Shown piece by piece: positions 1-5,933 of a DNA stretch of 7,586 bases. Below the pieces are notes generated by a model. That model ran no database searches. It was not told where the DNA came from and was given only the letters and a program-made list of their open reading frames with translations. How positions within the stretch are numbered: the stretch's first letter is position 1; every line of letters starts with the position of its first letter. The translations under genes and the position numbers were made by a program. Origin of the DNA: Spirochaetia bacterium (GTDB lineage: Bacteria; Spirochaetota; Spirochaetia; Treponematales; Rectinemataceae); assembly GCA_021286925.1 (NCBI GenBank), contig JAJTBL010000078.1, forward strand, positions 1-7,586. The letters are read 5' to 3'.

Positions 1-187
1 TGGAGGAAAGGGTAAATCGCCAGGCAAGCGCCTGCTGTACCGAAAACCCCATGCTGTATAAAGCGGTCGCAAAAATTCCAAGCGTTGAAAAGCAGAGGGC
101 GGAAACGACGGAAAGCAAAACGCCGACCGGAGAAAGCGCAAATGTTCTGCGCGCAGCAGTTTTTTTATCGGAATCAGCAGTGTTCAT
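1..187 (-). CDS. EamA/DMT-family membrane transporter, N-terminal part only
   Basis: The ATG at 187-185 opens a frame that stays open to base 1, giving 62 residues of a gene that continues outside the window. The protein starts with a short polar, basic stretch (MNTADSDKKTAARR) followed by a hydrophobic segment, LSVVSALCFSTLGIFATALY, and then an ALAWRF motif. This pattern of first helix, 'STLGIFA', short loop and 'xxWRF' at the start of the second helix is typical of EamA-domain transporters of the drug/metabolite transporter superfamily, which usually have ten helices and about 300 residues. The substrate cannot be told. The ribosome binding site before the ATG is poor. An in-frame GTG at 211-209 would add eight residues and is an alternative start. 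The gene begins 42 bases after the stop of the upstream membrane-protein gene, so co-transcription is likely. Confidence 0.72.
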   Translation of the reverse strand, partial: MNTADSDKKTAARRTFALSPVGVLLSVVSALCFSTLGIFATALYSMGFSVQQALAWRFTLSS

Positions 188-229
188 GAGGGTTTTCAGG
201 CTTCTTCGCACATGACATCGCGCATGGAA

Positions 230-1450
230 TCACGCATGGCTGTCGAAAATTGTCTTGCCCGGCTTCAGACTTTCAATATCGATGCGCGAACGGACAGATT
301 CGATTTCTTTCTGGACTTCGTAAACCCGGTCGAATCGATAGCTTCCTTCTATTGGTTCAGCCTGAGCCCAGGCAGCCAGCTCCTTGGAAACGAGCTCGGC
401 AGTCTGCGGATTTGCGGGAACGGCTTCCGGAACCATTGGTTCGATCAGCGCAGGCACGAAACTCAGCGGCTGGGCAAGAATTCGATTTGCCATGACTTTT
501 CGCAAGTTTTCCGCCTTGATCTGCTCATTTTCCCGGGACAGCCAGATTGAGCGGAGCATAGGAACCGCGAAAAACAAAATAGAGAAAAACAGCGGCGTAA
601 CACCAAGCCCCCAGAAAATGAGATTGACCGGATTCGCGGAGCCCAGCATTTCAAAAAGATAGCCGGTTGCGGAATAGAGAAAAGGAAAACCGCCGCGCAG
701 CGCCAGGCCCCGGGCAGTATTGACATAGAACATGTTTCCAACTGAAATCGCATTGGCTAAAAAATATCCTCCAAAGAGTACGTTTGCCAGATTGACGAGG
801 CGGAAAGTATTGTCCGCTTTTTTCGTATTGGAGGAAAAACTTTTCAGCTTTTTCAGAGGGGCGGAAGAGCCGAAAATATCGGGCGTTGTACCGACGCGGG
901 CCAGCAGTTTCGGAAATGAAAAGTAGAGCGTTCCATTTTCGGTGACTTCTGGCGTTCCTTCAAACTCCAGAAGGTAGGCGGAAATAGCGGTTTCCGCATC
1001 CTGCGGTGTTCTTCCAGTAATCGCAATAAATTCCGGCATGGTCATGACACCCTTGTGAGTTTGCAGAAATGCGACAACCGCTTTTTTTTCGGTCTCTTCC
1101 CAGCCTTGATTGGGATCGCCGTCGCCGAACACGTGGGAGAAAACCGCTTTATGCAGAGGCCGCCGCTGGGCTCTGTTTTGGGCCTGACGGTATCGAGTCT
1201 CTGGGCTCTTGAATAGCTCGGAATAGAACCAGATCCTGATGATGCTGTCAAAGAGGCGCCCGGTGAGCCAGAGGCCGCCCAGTCCTCCGCCGCCCCTGGA
1301 ACTGCTTCGCGAGTCGCGCCCAGATCCGCCCTGCTGCATCGCGATCGAAGCGATCATCGCAAACAATGCGAGGGCGATGAAGAGCACAAAATAGCCGACC
1401 AGCATGACGACAATCCATGCCTTGAACAGCGCTTTGGAAGTCTCTATCAC
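230..1450 (-). CDS. Multi-pass membrane protein with winged-helix-like domain (main frame of a split gene)
   Basis: This 406-residue frame starts formally at a GTG (1450-1448) but reads open back to 1531, with sensible protein sequence (FPDGLKSRYRGFGPTIKKIW) and no ATG, GTG or TTG start there. It is therefore most likely the body of a longer gene whose first ~58 codons lie in another frame (see 1513-1704). Residues ~12-37 form a strong membrane helix, preceded by a polybasic stretch. A Gly/Ser/Arg-rich linker follows (41-60). Residues ~107-180 hold a motif FGDGDPN, a helical domain (KAVVAFLQ...TGRTPQDAETAISAYLLEF) and a beta wing ending TLYFSFP. Hydrophobic segments lie at ~222-241, ~255-270 and ~274-303. 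The C-terminal ~100 residues are a charged helical cytoplasmic-type tail. From memory, the FGDGDPN plus 'GVxTxxE...PEV...G.LxFxFP' arrangement resembles a conserved cyanobacterial/plastid membrane family loosely annotated with iron-sulfur biogenesis. The function is unknown. Confidence 0.72.
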   Translation of the reverse strand: MIETSKALFKAWIVVMLVGYFVLFIALALFAMIASIAMQQGGSGRDSRSSSRGGGGLGGLWLTGRLFDSIIRIWFYSELFKSPETRYRQAQNRAQRRPLHKAVFSHVFGDGDPNQGWEETEKKAVVAFLQTHKGVMTMPEFIAITGRTPQDAETAISAYLLEFEGTPEVTENGTLYFSFPKLLARVGTTPDIFGSSAPLKKLKSFSSNTKKADNTFRLVNLANVLFGGYFLANAISVGNMFYVNTARGLALRGGFPFLYSATGYLFEMLGSANPVNLIFWGLGVTPLFFSILFFAVPMLRSIWLSRENEQIKAENLRKVMANRILAQPLSFVPALIEPMVPEAVPANPQTAELVSKELAAWAQAEPIEGSYRFDRVYEVQKEIESVRSRIDIESLKPGKTIFDSHA

Positions 1451-1512
1451 CCCTTTTTTAACCGTTTTCCAGATTTTCTTTATGGTTGGGCCGAAGCCAC
1501 GGTACCGGCTTT

Positions 1513-1704
1513 TCAGTCCATCCGGGAATATTCATCGGCTAAGGCAGGCATTTCTGCCTGAATTTGCTGAAGCGGGAGGCCAGTCAAGCCAGCCAGGTCT
1601 GCAACTGTGGCTTCTCGTTTGCTGGATTTGAAAATCCTGAGGAGAGATTCCTGTACCTTTTCCTGATTGTAATCGTAGACTTTTCTTTCTTTTCCTTTTT
1701 CCAC
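1513..1704 (-). CDS. N-terminal fragment of the split membrane-protein gene
   Basis: A GTG at 1704-1702 has an AGGAG seven bases upstream (1712-1716) and lies 17 bases after the glgA stop, so translation very probably starts here. The 63-residue frame has a basic start (MEKGKERK), then a helical segment (QEKVQESLLRIFKSS, TVADLAGLTGLPLQQIQAEMPALADEY), and runs into a TGA after SRMD. The helical part aligns by eye with residues ~123-164 of the downstream frame (both have a 'TG.P/T..' turn and an acidic-aromatic end, DEY versus LEF). The protein is therefore probably the first of two copies of one small domain in a single polypeptide. The reading frame is lost at ~1520-1530, and the -1 frame continues as FPDGLKSRYRGFG. 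I read this as the true N-terminus of the 230-1450 gene, not as an independent small protein. Confidence 0.6.
   Translation of the reverse strand: MEKGKERKVYDYNQEKVQESLLRIFKSSKREATVADLAGLTGLPLQQIQAEMPALADEYSRMD
1516..1534 (-). other. Frame disruption joining the two parts of the membrane-protein gene
   Basis: On the minus strand this stretch reads GATGAATATTCCCGGAT. The first frame reads D-E-Y-S-R and stops two codons later. The -1 frame reads F-P-D-G-L and stays open to 230. Restoring one T (TATTCCC to TATTTCCC) would give a continuous DEY-FPDGLKSRYRG. A better fit to the second domain copy, which has about 14 residues of wing between its LEF and its FP, is loss of the wing by a deletion between two TTCC microhomologies, one ending DEYS and one beginning FP. 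No canonical X-XXY-YYZ slippery heptamer is present, so programmed frameshifting is not supported. Confidence 0.55.
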
Positions 1705-1711
1705 CTGCTTG

Positions 1712-1716
1712 CTCCT
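1712..1716 (-). promoter_or_regulatory. Ribosome binding site for the GTG start at 1704
   Basis: AGGAG sits seven bases before the GTG at 1704-1702, within the tail of the glgA-to-membrane-protein junction (the glgA stop is at 1722-1724). It decides that the 63-codon frame is the genuine beginning of the next gene and not a chance frame. By contrast the GTG at 1450 has its purine run directly abutting the start codon. Confidence 0.6.
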
Positions 1717-1721
1717 GTTCG

Positions 1722-3212
1722 TTACCGCTTTGATGCATGCAAGGCAAGTGCATGCGAGTACAGGGCGACATACTCGCCGGCTGACTTCTCCCAGGAAAAG
1801 GTGCTTTGCATGGCTTTCAGCCGCATCAGGGTTATATGTTCTTTCCGATTGTACCAGGCCCAGACCGCCCAGCCTATAGTATTGTACAGCGCACGAGGCG
1901 TCGGGTCATCGAACATGAAGCCGGTCCCATCGCCTGTGTCCTGGTTGTAATTCTCGACCGTGTCGGCAAGGCCGCCCGTTCGATGGACAATCGGAAGAGA
2001 ACCATATCGAAGCGAATACATCTGATTCAGCCCGCACGGTTCATATCGGGAGGGCATCATGTAGAAATCCGAGCCCGCCTCGACCAAATGCGCAAGCTTT
2101 TCGTCATAACCGATTCTAGCCTTGAAATGGGGATAGAGATGTGAAAGGGTCTTGAGTTCTTTTTCGCACCAGGCGTCGCCCGACCCTACAATGGCAAATT
2201 GGGCATGCATGGTCTTGCAGACCTCGGGAACCGCTCCATATCCCGGGCCGAACATTTCCGCGATGCCTTTCTGCTCGGTCAGCCTGACAACCATGCCGAT
2301 GACCGGCACGGAAGGATCAACGGGAAGGCCGAAGGTTTTCTGCAGAGCTTCCTTGCAAAGTGCTTTGCCTTCCGGATTTTCGGCGGAAAAATGCGCAGGG
2401 ATAAAAGGATCGGTTTCAGGATTCCAGGTGTCGGTATCGATGCCGTTCAGGATTCCAACGAGTTCCCGGCTTCGATGCCGCAAAAGTCCATCCAGTCCGA
2501 ACCCGAAACCGGGCGTCTGAATTTCGCGGGCATAGGTCGGCGATACGGTAGAGAGGCTGTCCGCACTGGTAATGCCCGCCTTCAAGAGATTGAGCGCATC
2601 GTGATATTCGAAGCCCGAGCCGTGGAATTCAGTCCAATCGAGGCCGAAAAATGGGAAATGCTCCTTGGAATAGATCCCTTGATATCCCAAATTGTGGATG
2701 GTCAGGACACTCGCCGTGTCCTTGAACTCGGAATTCCGTTCCGTGGTTTTCAGATAGACTGGCACGAGCGAAGAAGGCCAGTCGTGAACATGCATGATGT
2801 CGGGGACCCATGAAAGTTTACGGCAAAGCTGAAAAGCGGCTTTGGAAAGCAGGGCAAATCGCTCAGGATTATCCATGTACTCATGCTGGCTGTCCGCTCC
2901 ATAAATCCCGCTTCTCCCGAAATATGCTTCATAATCGAGGAAATAGACGGGAAGGTCCGTTTCGGGAAGATTTGTCTGGTAGACACTTGTCCACAGTTCC
3001 AGATTCCCAATCGGAACCCCCATTGGGCCTTCAAGCTGTTCAAGCTGACGCTTGTCAATCGAATAATAGCGCGGGATGAGAATCCTGACATCATGGCCAA
3101 GTCTGAATAAGGCTTTAGCCAGAGCGCTGACTGCATCGCCAAGTCCGCCCGATTTTGCGAATGGGATTGCTTCGCTGGAGACCATGAGTATTTTCAACGG
3201 AAATTCCCCCAT
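1722..3212 (-). CDS. glgA: Glycogen synthase, ADP-glucose type (GT5 family)
   Basis: GlgA transfers glucose from ADP-glucose to the growing alpha-1,4-glucan chain during glycogen synthesis in the cytoplasm. All GT5 landmarks are visible, numbered from the ATG at 3212: nucleotide-sugar-binding KSGGLGD (20-26), HVHDWPSSLVP (141-151), TIHNLGYQG (171-179), GILNGIDTDTWNP (253-265), RLTEQKG (310-316) with the phosphate-binding Arg and Lys, and the C-terminal SRYEPCGLNQMYSLRYGSLPI (388 onward) with the catalytic-region Glu391, followed by RTGGLADTV. The length (491-496 residues) is normal for bacterial GlgA. The start is uncertain. The ATG at 3212 has a weak upstream site, whereas the in-frame TTG at 3197-3195 is preceded by GGGGGAA at 3210-3204 and would give MKILMVSSEA, the usual GlgA N-terminus. 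I favour the TTG. No glgC, glgB or glgP is in the window. It heads a minus-strand group and its stop lies 17 bases before the next gene. Confidence 0.96.
   Translation of the reverse strand: MGEFPLKILMVSSEAIPFAKSGGLGDAVSALAKALFRLGHDVRILIPRYYSIDKRQLEQLEGPMGVPIGNLELWTSVYQTNLPETDLPVYFLDYEAYFGRSGIYGADSQHEYMDNPERFALLSKAAFQLCRKLSWVPDIMHVHDWPSSLVPVYLKTTERNSEFKDTASVLTIHNLGYQGIYSKEHFPFFGLDWTEFHGSGFEYHDALNLLKAGITSADSLSTVSPTYAREIQTPGFGFGLDGLLRHRSRELVGILNGIDTDTWNPETDPFIPAHFSAENPEGKALCKEALQKTFGLPVDPSVPVIGMVVRLTEQKGIAEMFGPGYGAVPEVCKTMHAQFAIVGSGDAWCEKELKTLSHLYPHFKARIGYDEKLAHLVEAGSDFYMMPSRYEPCGLNQMYSLRYGSLPIVHRTGGLADTVENYNQDTGDGTGFMFDDPTPRALYNTIGWAVWAWYNRKEHITLMRLKAMQSTFSWEKSAGEYVALYSHALALHASKR
3204..3210 (-). 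promoter_or_regulatory. Ribosome binding site favouring the TTG start of glgA
   Basis: GGGGGAA lies six bases before the TTG at 3197-3195. Starting there gives the canonical GlgA N-terminus MKILMVSSEA. The ATG five codons upstream (3212) overlaps this site and has only AACTTAGAAAA in front of it. Confidence 0.55.
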
Positions 3213-3237
3213 TTTTCTAAGTTATGCAACAAGGCTG

Positions 3238-3266
3238 ATTATATGCTTTGCAAAGGTTTCTCGCAA
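3238..3266 (-). promoter_or_regulatory. Sigma-70-type promoter of glgA
   Basis: On the minus strand a TTGCGA -35 element (3266-3261) and a perfect TATAAT -10 element (3243-3238) are separated by exactly 17 bases. Transcription would begin near 3231, leaving a leader of about 20-35 bases before glgA. I see no obvious operator or riboswitch in so short a leader. This promoter would also serve the two genes downstream of glgA. Confidence 0.7.
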
Positions 3267-3313
3267 CGGTGAGAACAGGAGCTGCCACAACTGAAATAAA
3301 ATAATTAAGCCAA

Positions 3314-3445
3314 TTGAGCCAATTTCAAAACTTTATGAGTTTTGAAATTGGCTTTGCGTTTTTTCGCGGTTCTTGTGAACCGCTGTGAAACACAAGCAGT
3401 TGGCAGTTGGTCTTTCAAAATGCATCAGCATTGTAAAAGACCAAC
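3314..3445 (+). repeat. Structured intergenic repeat, copy 1 (lipoprotein leader)
   Basis: This 132-base element lies between divergent glgA and the lipoprotein gene. It matches copy 2 at 5722-5852 in the same orientation. Block A (3315-3358) matches at 38 of 45 aligned columns. Block B (3409-3426) is an identical 18-mer, 94 bases from block A in both copies. It can form three hairpins: a perfect 16-bp stem at 3317-3332/3338-3353 with a TTATG loop and a T6 run at 3359-3364; GCGGTTC/GAACCGC at 3366-3372/3377-3383; and a long stem at 3406-3423/3428-3445 with an ATCA loop and two mismatches. It could be a structured leader RNA, an attenuator, or a hairpin-bearing repeat family. I do not recognise a named RNA family. 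Confidence 0.75.
3317..3364 (+). terminator. Terminator-like hairpin in copy 1
   Basis: This is a perfect 16-bp stem (AGCCAATTTCAAAACT with its complement) closed by a five-base loop and followed, after TTGCG, by six Ts. The shape fits an intrinsic terminator or attenuator on the plus strand. No plus-strand gene ends before it here, so if it works it would act on a transcript initiated in the short 3213-3316 region, upstream of the lipoprotein gene. An AGCCAATT copy at 3308-3315 directly precedes the stem's own AGCCAATT (3317-3324). Confidence 0.4.
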
Positions 3446-3511
3446 AATTTTCTGCGAATTTTGAAGCAAAAAGCCCGGCTTGATGCGTATGTAATCATGA
3501 GGAGGTGTAGC

Positions 3512-5725
3512 ATGAAAAGAAATCATATCATCGGGGCGTTCGCTTGCCTTGCCATCACACTGGCATCTTGTTCCTGGATGCAAGCAGGGAGCGCAGGAAC
3601 CATCAAATTGAGTTTTATCTTCAACCCAGGGTTCACCGTCCAGAAGAGGAGCCTTGAGCCAAGCGGAGGGAAAGCCATCATACCGGTGGATTCATGGGAG
3701 CCATCCCGTTATGAAATCCAGGGATCCGGGCCGGGGGGCAGTACCTTGAGCCTTTCCTCGACAGATGCTTCGGCAAAAGCGAGGATTGCGCCGGGAGAAT
3801 GGACGGTTACCGTTACGGCCTTTGCCCAAAACGGCAAGGAACTGGGAACCGGCCAGGCTGTCTGTTCGCTCTATCCCGGAAAAACCACAAGCCAGGCTAT
3901 AACGATCTACCCCAAAGAAGGCAAGGGAAGCCTTTCTCTGGCGATTTCCAGGAATCTCGCACTCCCGGAGGGGAGTCAGCTGAAAGGCAGACTTGAACCC
4001 TATGGGCTGCCCGGCAAATCAGGCAGCCCTGATGCAGTGCCGCTGAATTTCCAGCTTGCCGCAGGCGAAAACACAGTCTCCATTCCTGAAATCGATGCGG
4101 GACATTATCTTTTGACGCTCAGATTGTTCAACCCTGACGGAAGTCTGGCAGGAGGCATGGCTGATTCTGTTCTCATCCTTGCCGGATTTGAGACAAGCGG
4201 TACCTGCACCATAACCATGGGAAATCCTGAGATAAGCCTGGCTTCGCAATTTTATCCCACAAATCCGCTTGCAAGCCCAATCATGTCCGTCAGCCACGTT
4301 ATCTCAGACAAGGCTCCGTTTGTCCCGCTGGCCATTCCCGCATCTACGGGAAACGCAGTCCCTGAAGAATCTCTGAGCATCAGATGGTTTGTCAATGGCG
4401 AAGAAGGCTGGAATGGAGCACGGATAACCGGGAACCGTGGGCTTTTACCTGAGAATACCTATACTTATGTGCCCAACTCTCGGCCTTTTGAGCTCTCGCT
4501 GCTGCGGGCAGACTGTGTCGAGTCCTCGGACGAAACACATCAGAGCGGAGCCGGCTCAGTAATTGTGGAAAGAAAACCCTGGGTCGAAAACAATTATGCT
4601 GCATGGTACGGTTCCTATGATTACAATGCGGCATTGGCTCCAGCCCTTTTCCCGAATGCAACGCAATACATGACAGGAACCGGAACCAGCGCGGATGTAG
4701 CGGCAGTAGCCGCTTCCGAAACGGGTTTAGTGGTCGTAGCAGGGCTGGACAAATCCTCGGCAATTCACGCGTTCATTGCTGGATACCAGGCAGAGGCGCA
4801 TGTTGCTGAAACCCAGGCGCCGTTCATTCTTCCGCCTTCTGCTTCCTGGATCCGCGCATGGCGTGATGAAGTGAAAATCAATTCGTCCTGGAGAAATCCG
4901 GATCGCCTTGCGATTTCCGGCAACGGCAGGTATATAGCGGCAGCTTCATCATCTTCCAATTGGCTGAGACTCTATACACTCAATCCCGATGGGAGCATTC
5001 TCAAGACTTTTGATATGTCCGGCGGCGGAACCGGGTGCATGCAAAATTTCTCCAATATCAAAGGCATCGCATTTTCCGCAGATTCTACAATCATGTATGT
5101 TTTGACAAATTCGAAGGAAACTGTTTTTTCCTTTACAATCGACGGTATTACTCCTGTATTGCGCTCCTATTACCAATTTGCCCGCATCAATGAAAATACA
5201 TCGCTGTCAATGCAGGATATCACAGTCACAACAGCAGGTTCCATCATTGCGACCGCCAGCGAGGCATCCAGAATCTATGTACTGAAGGAGGTCATGGGGA
5301 ATCTCGTCTTGGATCAAACCATCGAAAAACCTGAGAGCGGGCCCGGGCCGGTAAAACCGCAGAACCTGCTCAGCCTCGCGAGCCATGATGGGTTTGCCTG
5401 CATCTCGAATGGAAACCTTATCCAGTTTTATCGGAAACTGGCATCTGAGCAAACCTATCACATCGATGCAGTGTACTTGCTGGCTCCTGATGCAGCGGAT
5501 GCCAAGTCTCTCGCCATGACACAGGGGAATGTCGCCGTTTTGGGCGCGCAAAAGATTACCTTTTTGAAACTGGATTCCGATGAATTGCCGCTCACAATCA
5601 CAAAGTATCTAAACCCCGATGCGGATGACAATCCAGGCATCCGTCAAGCCAAGTGCATAGTTTCCGTCCGCGGCGCATGGTTGATTGGAGGCGGTTCGCT
5701 CGGGAAAGTATCGGTCATCGGCTGA
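3512..5725 (+). CDS. Lipoprotein with beta-sandwich modules and beta-propeller-like C-terminus
   Basis: The start is the ATG at 3512, six bases after a perfect AGGAGG (3500-3505). The frame opens earlier, but the upstream part lacks a binding site. The 737-residue protein begins MKRNHIIGAFACLAITLASC, a lipoprotein signal with lipobox LASC, giving a lipidated Cys20. Residues ~27-235 look like two beta-sandwich modules, with 'RYEIQGSGPGGS', 'IAPGEWTVTVTAF' and 'EIDAGHYLLTLRLF' repeating a 'pG.w.vtv' pattern. An Ig-like stretch follows at ~288-335 (SIRWFVNGEEGWNG). From ~350 to the end, repeated strands resemble propeller blades: NPDRLAISGNGRYIAAAS (~461), IKGIAFSADSTIMYVL (~515), DITVTTAGSIIATAS (~569), LLSLASHDGFACISNG (~619), SLAMTQGNVAVLGA (~665). 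I see no catalytic motif. A periplasmic or surface-anchored binding role is plausible but inferred. It is bracketed by two structured repeats, the second beginning on its stop codon. Confidence 0.85.
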   Translation: MKRNHIIGAFACLAITLASCSWMQAGSAGTIKLSFIFNPGFTVQKRSLEPSGGKAIIPVDSWEPSRYEIQGSGPGGSTLSLSSTDASAKARIAPGEWTVTVTAFAQNGKELGTGQAVCSLYPGKTTSQAITIYPKEGKGSLSLAISRNLALPEGSQLKGRLEPYGLPGKSGSPDAVPLNFQLAAGENTVSIPEIDAGHYLLTLRLFNPDGSLAGGMADSVLILAGFETSGTCTITMGNPEISLASQFYPTNPLASPIMSVSHVISDKAPFVPLAIPASTGNAVPEESLSIRWFVNGEEGWNGARITGNRGLLPENTYTYVPNSRPFELSLLRADCVESSDETHQSGAGSVIVERKPWVENNYAAWYGSYDYNAALAPALFPNATQYMTGTGTSADVAAVAASETGLVVVAGLDKSSAIHAFIAGYQAEAHVAETQAPFILPPSASWIRAWRDEVKINSSWRNPDRLAISGNGRYIAAASSSSNWLRLYTLNPDGSILKTFDMSGGGTGCMQNFSNIKGIAFSADSTIMYVLTNSKETVFSFTIDGITPVLRSYYQFARINENTSLSMQDITVTTAGSIIATASEASRIYVLKEVMGNLVLDQTIEKPESGPGPVKPQNLLSLASHDGFACISNGNLIQFYRKLASEQTYHIDAVYLLAPDAADAKSLAMTQGNVAVLGAQKITFLKLDSDELPLTITKYLNPDADDNPGIRQAKCIVSVRGAWLIGGGSLGKVSVIG

Positions 5726-5852
5726 GCCAATCTTAAAGCTTTATTATTTTTTGAAGTTGGCTTTGCGGTTTCTTGTGCCTCATGAAAATCGCTGAAAACA
5801 CGCAAAATTTAAAGAGGGTCTTTCAAAATGCATCTGCAGTGTGAAAGGCCCT
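5722..5852 (+). repeat. Structured intergenic repeat, copy 2 (acyl-CoA synthetase leader)
   Basis: This is the second copy of the element at 3314-3445. It starts on the lipoprotein stop codon (TGA 5723-5725) and fills most of the 208-base gap before the acyl-CoA synthetase gene. The first hairpin pairs 5725-5738 with 5749-5762, with one mismatch and three G-U pairs. The last hairpin pairs 5815-5831 with 5836-5852 around an ATCT loop. Compared with copy 1 in the same register, the two outermost pairs change from T-A, T-A to A-T, G-C, another becomes a T-G wobble, and a C-A mismatch becomes C-G. One pair is lost. Such compensatory change argues for an RNA or hairpin under selection. Confidence 0.75.
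5725..5762 (+). terminator. Possible terminator hairpin after the lipoprotein gene
   Basis: A 14-bp imperfect stem starts at the last base of the lipoprotein stop codon. It corresponds to the perfect 16-bp stem in copy 1. The tail after it (CTTTGCGGTTTC) has few Ts, so termination would be weak. The next gene could still be reached by read-through. Confidence 0.35.
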
Positions 5853-5933
5853 AAGCTCACCATGAAAAATGCAAAAAGAACTGGCGCAATCACCATTGAA
5901 AGAGTATTCTATGGTGCTTGAGGAGTGTGTTCA
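5853..5933 (+). other. Rest of the acyl-CoA synthetase leader
   Basis: These bases lie between repeat copy 2 and the start codon. They contain AGGAG (5921-5925), which serves the start at 5934. A 19-codon frame runs from the ATG at 5861 to a TGA at 5918-5920, abutting this AGGAG. It has no convincing ribosome binding site, so a translated leader peptide is only a possibility. I found no convincing -35/-10 pair here. Confidence 0.3.

Noticed and set aside
1513..1534. Programmed -1 frameshift joining the two membrane-protein frames
   Set aside because: There is no X-XXY-YYZ heptamer at the junction and no clear stimulatory hairpin after it. A deletion or sequence error explains it better.
2199..2813. 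204-codon plus-strand frame inside glgA
   Set aside because: It is antisense to a well-supported glgA, has no recognisable domain or ribosome binding site, and is explained as a shadow of the opposite strand's coding bias.
3391..3410. Tandem CAGTTGG repeat within copy 1
   Set aside because: It is only two units of seven bases and is absent from copy 2. It is too short to treat as an array or binding-site cluster.
3461..3511. Earlier start of the lipoprotein frame (TTG at 3461 or ATG at 3497)
   Set aside because: The ATG at 3512 has a perfect AGGAGG at six bases and yields a clean lipoprotein signal peptide. The extra residues would disrupt it.
3314..5852. Composite transposon or insertion sequence bounded by the two repeats
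   Set aside because: There is no transposase gene between or beside them, no target-site duplication was seen, and the copies are co-oriented, divergent in the middle and built from hairpins rather than terminal inverted repeats.
5861..5920. 19-codon leader peptide before the acyl-CoA synthetase
   Set aside because: Its ATG has no convincing ribosome binding site and the peptide has no run of regulatory codons. It is kept only as a note in the leader entry.
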